Positions 59,277 through 64,000 of a DNA stretch of 64,000 nt are shown in pieces. Below the pieces are notes generated by a model. The model saw nothing but the letters and a program-made list of their open reading frames with translations, made no database searches and had not been told where the DNA came from. This DNA comes from RHKX01 sp963784885. Its GTDB lineage: Bacteria; Actinomycetota; Thermoleophilia; Solirubrobacterales; 70-9. The first letter of the stretch is position 1; each line of letters opens with the position of its first letter. The stretch is from assembly GCA_963784885.1 (NCBI GenBank), contig CAWATA010000004.1, positions 124,001 to 188,000 of the forward strand. The letters are read 5' to 3'. A program made the translations under genes and the position numbers.

Positions 59277-60721
59277 GCCGCGCCGCCGGCCCGGAGCTCG
59301 GCGCGCTTGATCTTGCCGCTGGCGGTCTTCGGCAGCGAGTCGGCGAACTCGACGATCCGTGGGTACTTGTAGGGCGCCGTCTGCCGTTTGACGTGGTCCT
59401 GCAGCTCGGCCGCCAGCGCGTCGCCGGGATTCCCCTCGCGGAGCACCACCACCGCCCGGACGACCGAGCCGCGCTCGGGGTCGGGAGCCGCGATCACCGC
59501 CGCCTCGGAGACCGAGGGGTGCGAGATCAGCGCCGACTCGACCTCGAACGGCCCGATCCGATAGCCGGAGGAGAGGATCACGTCGTCGCTGCGCCCGTCG
59601 AACCAGAGGTAGCCGTCCTCGTCGGCGCGGACGAGGTCGCCGGTGTGCCAGTACTCCCCGTGACCGGGCTCGGATCCGATGTAGCGACTGAAGAAGGTCG
59701 GGCAGCTCGCCGTCCGCAGCAGCAGCTCGCCCTCCTCGATCCGCAGATCGATGCCGGGCAGCGGCAGCCCCATCGAGCCGTCGCGGATCTCACCGGCGGT
59801 CAGCGCCCCGGTCAGCGCCCCGGTCTCGGTCTGGCCGTAGCCGTCGTGGATGTCGAGCCCCATTCCGTCGCGGAACGCGGCGATCACCTCGGCATTGAGC
59901 GGCTCGCCGGCGCTGACGAGGCGGCGCAGGGAGGACACCTCTCGCAGCTCGGTCCGCTTCGCCAGCATCCGGTACTCGGTCGGCGCCTGACAGAGCACGT
60001 TGATCCCCTCGCGCTCGCAGATCGCGAGCCGCTCGGAGGGATCGAAGCGCCCCTCCCGGAGGTAGGCGGCGGCGCCGGTGAGCCAGGGGGCGATGAACGC
60101 GTTCCGGGCCGACTTCGACCAGCCGCTGGCAGCCGTGCACCAAGCGAGCTCCCCGGGCCGCGCGCCGAACCAGTGCTCGGCCTGCAATCGCTGTCCGGGC
60201 AGGTAGCGCTGGGGATGAACGGCGGCCCGGGCGGGGCCGGTCGTGCCGGACGTGAAGACGATCAGTGCCGGGTCGCCGGGATCGAGGTCGGCCGGCGGCG
60301 CCGGCGGTTCCTGCGGCCTCTCCTCGTCGAGCACGCGGTGGATGTCGGCGATGTCCATGTAGGGGATGCCGTCGGGGAGCTCGGCGAGCAGGCGGTCCTC
60401 GCCGAGCGCCAGCACGGGGTTGCTGACCGCGATCCGGTGAGCGAGGTCGGCGCGGCGGAGCTGTGTGTTGCAGGGGAGCGCGACCGCGCCGATCCGGAAG
60501 CAGGCGAGCATCGCCAGCACCCACTCGGGGCGGTTGCCGATCAGCGTCATCACGACGTCTCCGCGTCCGACGCCGCGAGCCGTCAGCGCACCCGCGAGCC
60601 CGGCCGAGCGGGCTGCGACCTCCCCGAAGCCCCATTCCCGGCGCAGGCCGTCCTCGCCGACGGTGACCATCGCCAAGCGAGCGGCGGGGTAGTTGCTCAG
60701 TACGTCCTCGGTGAAGTTCAT
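59273..60721 (-). CDS. Acyl-CoA/acetyl-CoA synthetase-like AMP-binding enzyme
   Basis: 482 residues of the ANL superfamily. Motif VFTSGTTGPARAAVHP (P-loop), GYGQTETGALTG, WHTGDLVRADEDGYLWFDGRSDD and the catalytic lysine in PKTASGKIKRAEL. It activates a carboxylic acid as acyl-AMP and then acyl-CoA; medium-chain or acetyl specificity cannot be told. Its stop overlaps the MFS-fusion start (GTGA), so it heads the operon acyl-CoA synthetase, transporter fusion, GST. Confidence 0.87.
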   Translation of the reverse strand: MNFTEDVLSNYPAARLAMVTVGEDGLRREWGFGEVAARSAGLAGALTARGVGRGDVVMTLIGNRPEWVLAMLACFRIGAVALPCNTQLRRADLAHRIAVSNPVLALGEDRLLAELPDGIPYMDIADIHRVLDEERPQEPPAPPADLDPGDPALIVFTSGTTGPARAAVHPQRYLPGQRLQAEHWFGARPGELAWCTAASGWSKSARNAFIAPWLTGAAAYLREGRFDPSERLAICEREGINVLCQAPTEYRMLAKRTELREVSSLRRLVSAGEPLNAEVIAAFRDGMGLDIHDGYGQTETGALTGALTAGEIRDGSMGLPLPGIDLRIEEGELLLRTASCPTFFSRYIGSEPGHGEYWHTGDLVRADEDGYLWFDGRSDDVILSSGYRIGPFEVESALISHPSVSEAAVIAAPDPERGSVVRAVVVLREGNPGDALAAELQDHVKRQTAPYKYPRIVEFADSLPKTASGKIKRAELRAGGAA

Positions 60722-60806
60722 CGTCGGATCCGGCTACCGGGAGCGACACGGTAGCGGCGGCGGACGGCGACGACGCAGTGCGTCCGGGATCGGTGAGCGC
60801 CGGCGC

Positions 60807-61037
60807 CTACTCGTAGAGCTTGACGATCCGGATCGTGCCCGTCGGCGCCGCCTCGACGCAGAGGTTGCAGAGCACGCACTCGTCAAGGTTCTCGGCGACG
60901 AGGGCGACGCGTCCGCCCTCGGCGGCGAAGATGTCGACCGGGCAGACCTCGGCGAGCTTCTCAGCCAATGCGGCGTCGCCGGCGACGGCATCGTCGACCT
61001 CGACGTCGATGAAGATGCCGTTCAGGTCCTCGCTCAT
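60807..61037 (-). CDS. Single-cluster ferredoxin-like protein
   Basis: 76 residues. Cys32 in EVCPVDIF and the triplet Cys54, Cys57, Cys60 in DECVLCNLCVEAAP give four ligands for one [4Fe-4S] cluster, similar to FixX-type ferredoxins. The ATG overlaps the sucD stop (61034-61037), so it is translated together with the succinyl-CoA ligase-like pair. Electron partner unknown. The 85 bases between this gene and the acyl-CoA synthetase gene show nothing. Confidence 0.75.
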   Translation of the reverse strand: MSEDLNGIFIDVEVDDAVAGDAALAEKLAEVCPVDIFAAEGGRVALVAENLDECVLCNLCVEAAPTGTIRIVKLYE

Positions 61038-61945
61038 CGCCCGAGCGCCTCCTTGACGCGATCGGGGATCTCATCGATTCGCTCGACGACGGGAATTCCG
61101 GCCGCCTCGAGACGGGCGATCTTCTCGGTCGCCGAGTCCTCGGCCCCTTCGACGATCGTTCCCGCGTGACCGAAGCTCATGCCCTGCATCTCCTCGTCGT
61201 CCATGAAGCGGCCGGCCATGAACGCGACGATCGGCATCGTCGAGCCGGCCCGCTCGCGCCACTCGACGAGCTCGGCCTCCATCCGGCCGCCCGGCTCGGT
61301 GTAGATCACGATCGCCTCGGTCTGCGGGTCTTCCTCGAACAGCGGCATCAGCTCGGCGTAGGTCGAGCCGATGATCGCGTCGCCGCCGATCGAGATCGCG
61401 GTCGAGACGCCGAGCCCGGCGGCGGTGAGCGTGGAGGAGATCTCCGTGGTCATCCCGCCCGAGCGGCTCATGACTCCGACGGCGCCGGCGACGTAGGCCT
61501 TCGCGGCGTCCTTGGCGGGACCGCCGATGCCACCCATCTTGGCGACGCCGGGGGCGATCAGGCCGAGGCAGTTGGGGCCGATGATCCGGGCTCCGCGCTC
61601 GTCGGCGAGCTCGACCATCTCGGCCACGTCGCGCCGGGGAATCCGTTCGGTGACGACGACTATCAGCTTGATGTCGTTGCTGATCGCTTCCATGACCGCG
61701 TCCTTGGTGAAGGCGGGAGGGACGGTGGCGACGGCGCCGTCGATCGGCGCTCCGTGATGGGCGACCGCCTGCTCGACGGTGTCGAAGACGGGCACGCCGT
61801 GCACCTCACGGCCCCTGCGGCCGGGGGTGACCCCGGCGACGATCTTCGAGCCGAAGTCGAGGCACTCGCGGGTCAGGTTGACGGCCTCGCGCCCGGTGAT
61901 CCCCTGGACGATGAAGGTGAAGTCCTCGTTGAGCAGGACGGCCAT
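61034..61945 (-). CDS. sucD: Succinyl-CoA synthetase-like alpha subunit
   Basis: 303 residues from ATG 61945. N-terminal CoA-binding Rossmann fold with FIVQGITGREAVNLTRECLDFGSKIVAGVTPGRRG; NCLGLIAPG; MSRSGGMTTEISS; and the phosphohistidine His260 in MSFGHAGTIVEG. It carries the phospho-His that passes phosphate between succinyl-CoA and the nucleotide. It follows sucC after 2 bases. A related ADP-forming acetate or malate ligase cannot be fully excluded. Confidence 0.88.
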   Translation of the reverse strand: MAVLLNEDFTFIVQGITGREAVNLTRECLDFGSKIVAGVTPGRRGREVHGVPVFDTVEQAVAHHGAPIDGAVATVPPAFTKDAVMEAISNDIKLIVVVTERIPRRDVAEMVELADERGARIIGPNCLGLIAPGVAKMGGIGGPAKDAAKAYVAGAVGVMSRSGGMTTEISSTLTAAGLGVSTAISIGGDAIIGSTYAELMPLFEEDPQTEAIVIYTEPGGRMEAELVEWRERAGSTMPIVAFMAGRFMDDEEMQGMSFGHAGTIVEGAEDSATEKIARLEAAGIPVVERIDEIPDRVKEALGR

Positions 61946-61947
61946 CT

Positions 61948-63159
61948 CTACGCCTCTCCCTGGACCTTGGCGACGGCGCGGCCGGCGGCCTCCCACATCG
62001 AGACCGTCCGGTCGCAGTACTCGACGCCGTACTTGTCGAGGATCTTGTAGCCCTCGTCCTCCCAGGCGCCCGGGATCCGGAAGATCGCGATCGTCTCGGC
62101 CGGGTCCTTGCCGAGCTCGAGGCAGGCCTTGATCACCCCGCGGGCGACGATGTCGACCCGGGTGTTGGAGACGATCGACATCATCACCGCGATCTTCTCG
62201 ACGCCGTCCTTCTTCAGGACCTCCTTGGCGAGACCGCAGGACTTGGCGACCGATGGGTTGCCGCCGATCTCGGCGTAGTTGGCGGGGCTGCCGCCCTGGC
62301 TGCGGACCGCGTCGGTGAGCGTCAGCGAGCCGCCGCCGGCGCCGATCACGAGGCCGATGTTGCCGGTGAAGCCGTGGTCCTTGCCCTGGATGACGCCGCG
62401 ATGGTCGGCGGCGTCGATCGCCTTGACGTTGCGCTCGAACTCGCTCGGCTCGTAGAGCTCGCGCGGCTCCGAGCTGTCGACGCCGATCTCGGTCAGCACC
62501 TTCTTGTGGCGGCCGACCGCCTCGTCCTCCATCTCCATGTGGGCGTCGAGGGCGACGAAGGACCCGTCGGTGAGGCGGGCCAGGGGGTTGATCTCGGCCA
62601 GGGTCATGTCGTAGTCGCGCTGGAGCCGAGCGAGTGCTGCGAGAACGCGGCTCGCGCGACCGAGATCGGAGCCGGTCATGCCGCAGCGGGCGACCGCCTC
62701 CTTGGCACGGAAGTCGGGAATCGGGTGGAGGTTGGAGAGATGGGCGCGGCCGACATGGTCGGGATGCTCCTCCGCGACCTGCTCGATGTCGATGCCGCCC
62801 ATGTCGCTGAACAGCATCATCGGGCGCTTGGCGCGACCGTCCCAGAGGACCGCGGCGTAGTACTCCTGCTCGACCTCGGCCTTGGGATCGACGAGCACCC
62901 CGACCGGCATGTGCCCGCCGATCTCGAGCTCGAGGATGGCGGCGGCGTGCTCAGCGGCCTCCCCCGGCGTGTCGGCGAACTTGACGCCGCCCGCCTTCAT
63001 CCGGCCCCCGGTCAGCACCTGGGACTTGACGACCACCGGCCCGCCGATCGACTCCGCGGCCTCGCGGGCCTCGTCGGCCGTCGTGCAGAAGCCGTACTTG
63101 GTGACCGGGATGCCGGCTCGCTCGACGATCCGGCGTGATTCGTATTCGTAGAAGCGCAT
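61948..63159 (-). CDS. sucC: Succinyl-CoA synthetase-like beta subunit (ATP-grasp)
   Basis: 403 residues: ATP-grasp fold with FYEYESRRIVERAGIPVTKYGF, VVVKSQVLTGGRMKAGGVKFA, LAEINPLARL with its metal Glu, and GHMPVGVLVDPKAE; the CoA-ligase part holds GLVIGAGGGSLTLTDAVRSQGGSPANYAEIGG. GFTGNIGLVIG is the usual Gly-rich loop. It binds nucleotide and with the alpha subunit forms succinate and CoA thioester with ATP/GTP in the citric acid cycle. First of three coupled genes (sucC, sucD, ferredoxin). Confidence 0.88.
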   Translation of the reverse strand: MRFYEYESRRIVERAGIPVTKYGFCTTADEAREAAESIGGPVVVKSQVLTGGRMKAGGVKFADTPGEAAEHAAAILELEIGGHMPVGVLVDPKAEVEQEYYAAVLWDGRAKRPMMLFSDMGGIDIEQVAEEHPDHVGRAHLSNLHPIPDFRAKEAVARCGMTGSDLGRASRVLAALARLQRDYDMTLAEINPLARLTDGSFVALDAHMEMEDEAVGRHKKVLTEIGVDSSEPRELYEPSEFERNVKAIDAADHRGVIQGKDHGFTGNIGLVIGAGGGSLTLTDAVRSQGGSPANYAEIGGNPSVAKSCGLAKEVLKKDGVEKIAVMMSIVSNTRVDIVARGVIKACLELGKDPAETIAIFRIPGAWEDEGYKILDKYGVEYCDRTVSMWEAAGRAVAKVQGEA

Positions 63160-63242
63160 GAGTTGGGAGTGGCGTGGCGTGCCCGCTGGCCCGCCGAGCG
63201 CGGCGGAACCCTACCGGGTCGGCGCCGAATAGGATCGGCCGC

Positions 63243-64000
63243 ATGTTCGGTCGCCGCGACGCCGACCCGAGGGAAGCCGATGTGGTCGTCGTCGGCGCCG
63301 GCCTCGCCGGGCTGGCGGCGGCGCGCGCCCTGATCGGCGCCGGCAGGAGCGTCGTCGTCTGCGAGGCCCGTGAGCGGGTCGGCGGCAGGACGCTGAACGA
63401 GCCGATCGGCGACGACAAGGTGGTCGAGCTCGGCGCCCAGTGGGTCGGGCCGACCCAGGACCGGATCAACGGCTTGATCGCCGAGCTCGGGCTCGAGACG
63501 TTCCCGACCCACTCCGCGGGGGCGAACCTGTTCGAGCGGGGCGGCCGGATCGGGCGCTACGAGGGCACGATCCCGAAGGTGAATCCGGTCGGCCTCGCCG
63601 AGGTCGGCATCGTTCTGAAACGACTCAACTCGATGGCCGCCACGGTTCCTCCGGCGGCACCGTGGCGGGCCCCGAAGGCGAGTTCCTGGGACGGGCAGAC
63701 CTTCGAGACGTGGATGCGCCGCAACGTCCGCACCGGCGTCGCCCGGGACATCCTCAGGCTCGCGATCATCGGTGTCTGGGCAGCCGAGCCCCGGGACATC
63801 TCGTTGCTCCACGTCCTCTTCTACATCCGCTCGGCGGGCTCGATCGAGATCCTCACCGACACCGAGGGCGGCGCACAGCAGGATCGGGTAGTCGGCGGCA
63901 CCCAGCTGATCTCACTGCGGATGGCCGAGCAGCTCGGCGAGCGGGTCATCGAGCTCGGCAACCCGGTTCGTCGGATCGAGTGGGGAGACGACCGTGTGCT
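63243..64000 (+). CDS. Flavin-containing monoamine oxidase-like protein, 5' part
   Basis: Starts at ATG 63243 and runs off the window edge (252 codons visible). FAD loop VVVVGAGLAGLAAARALIGAGRSVVVCEARERVGGRT, then GAQWVGPTQDRINGLIAELG, typical of amine oxidases. It is divergent from sucC with about 80 bases between starts. The substrate-binding C-terminal part is not seen, so monoamine versus other polyamine or amino acid oxidase is open. Confidence 0.82.
   Translation, partial: MFGRRDADPREADVVVVGAGLAGLAAARALIGAGRSVVVCEARERVGGRTLNEPIGDDKVVELGAQWVGPTQDRINGLIAELGLETFPTHSAGANLFERGGRIGRYEGTIPKVNPVGLAEVGIVLKRLNSMAATVPPAAPWRAPKASSWDGQTFETWMRRNVRTGVARDILRLAIIGVWAAEPRDISLLHVLFYIRSAGSIEILTDTEGGAQQDRVVGGTQLISLRMAEQLGERVIELGNPVRRIEWGDDRV

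Noticed and set aside
57144..59372. 742-codon plus-strand frame opposite the MFS fusion
   Set aside because: Shadow with no membrane helices or motifs; the minus strand has a complete transporter and glycosidase.

Overview
The window is gene-dense, very GC-rich DNA with no insertion sequences, phage genes or CRISPR arrays that I could see. Codon use (G/C at third positions), many GTG starts, ATGA/GTGA stop-start overlaps, an actinobacterial-type LexA box and a CysO-CysM-Mec cysteine pathway all point to an actinobacterium. The mix of DUF1800/DUF1501 pairs, GH39-like secreted proteins and small orphan families is most like Thermoleophilia/Solirubrobacterales soil bacteria. That placement is inference from gene content, not from an alignment.

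Layout. 0.1-1.4 kb: a PhyH dioxygenase and a CysO-type sulfur carrier. 1.4-8.5 kb: an exopolysaccharide block (O-antigen ligase-like polymerase, polyprenyl-phosphate sugar transferase, GT2 glycosyltransferase) bracketed by two paralogous secreted GH39-like hydrolases, with one small frameshifted gene. 8.5-11.0 kb: a polar amino acid ABC importer. 11.2-13.1 kb: cysM, mec and a zinc-ribbon/DUF2007 protein. 13.1-18.5 kb: a degenerate metallopeptidase-like protein, cupin, endonuclease IV, glycerophosphodiester phosphodiesterase, DUF1152 and DUF1802. 18.7-26.9 kb: hydantoinase/oxoprolinase A and B, a Cys/His small protein, L-aspartate oxidase (nadB), a histone-deacetylase-like enzyme and a long coiled-coil protein. 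27-30.7 kb: an orphan Flp pilin, then rph-rdgB-CDF transporter and several tiny orphan genes.

30.7-38.7 kb: a secreted Ig-like protein, then cytochrome c maturation genes in two divergent arms (ccmH-ccmG on the minus strand, ccmE-ccmF-ccmI-like on the plus strand) separated by tRNA-Gly(CCC) and an SDR gene, followed by secG and a short solute-binding protein. 38.8-45.3 kb: a GH5 endoglycoceramidase-like enzyme, a carotenoid-isomerase/RetSat-like oxidoreductase divergent from a PadR regulator, and a large secreted alpha/beta-hydrolase-like protein. 45.5-47.7 kb: tRNA-Leu(GAG), lexA with two SOS boxes, a zinc ribbon, the RNase P RNA with its terminator, and an AhpD-like protein. 48-52.6 kb: glutamine synthetase and a translationally coupled DUF1800-DUF1501-cupredoxin set. 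52.6-64 kb: a YyaL/DUF255 protein, a MarR-VOC dioxygenase pair, an ABC-transporter deletion scar, an operon of acyl-CoA synthetase, MFS-glycosidase fusion and GST, then sucC-sucD-ferredoxin and the start of a flavin amine oxidase.

Points that stand out: the CysO homologue carries two residues after its Gly-Gly, so it should need processing, and a Mec protease is encoded nearby; a transporter is fused in frame to a predicted extracellular glycosidase; CcmE is of the cysteine type with Phe in place of the usual Tyr; and two reading frames (a frameshift and a deletion scar) show recent gene decay. No intergenic stretch exceeds 300 bases; the longest (about 270 bases before the glutamine synthetase gene) holds a putative operator.
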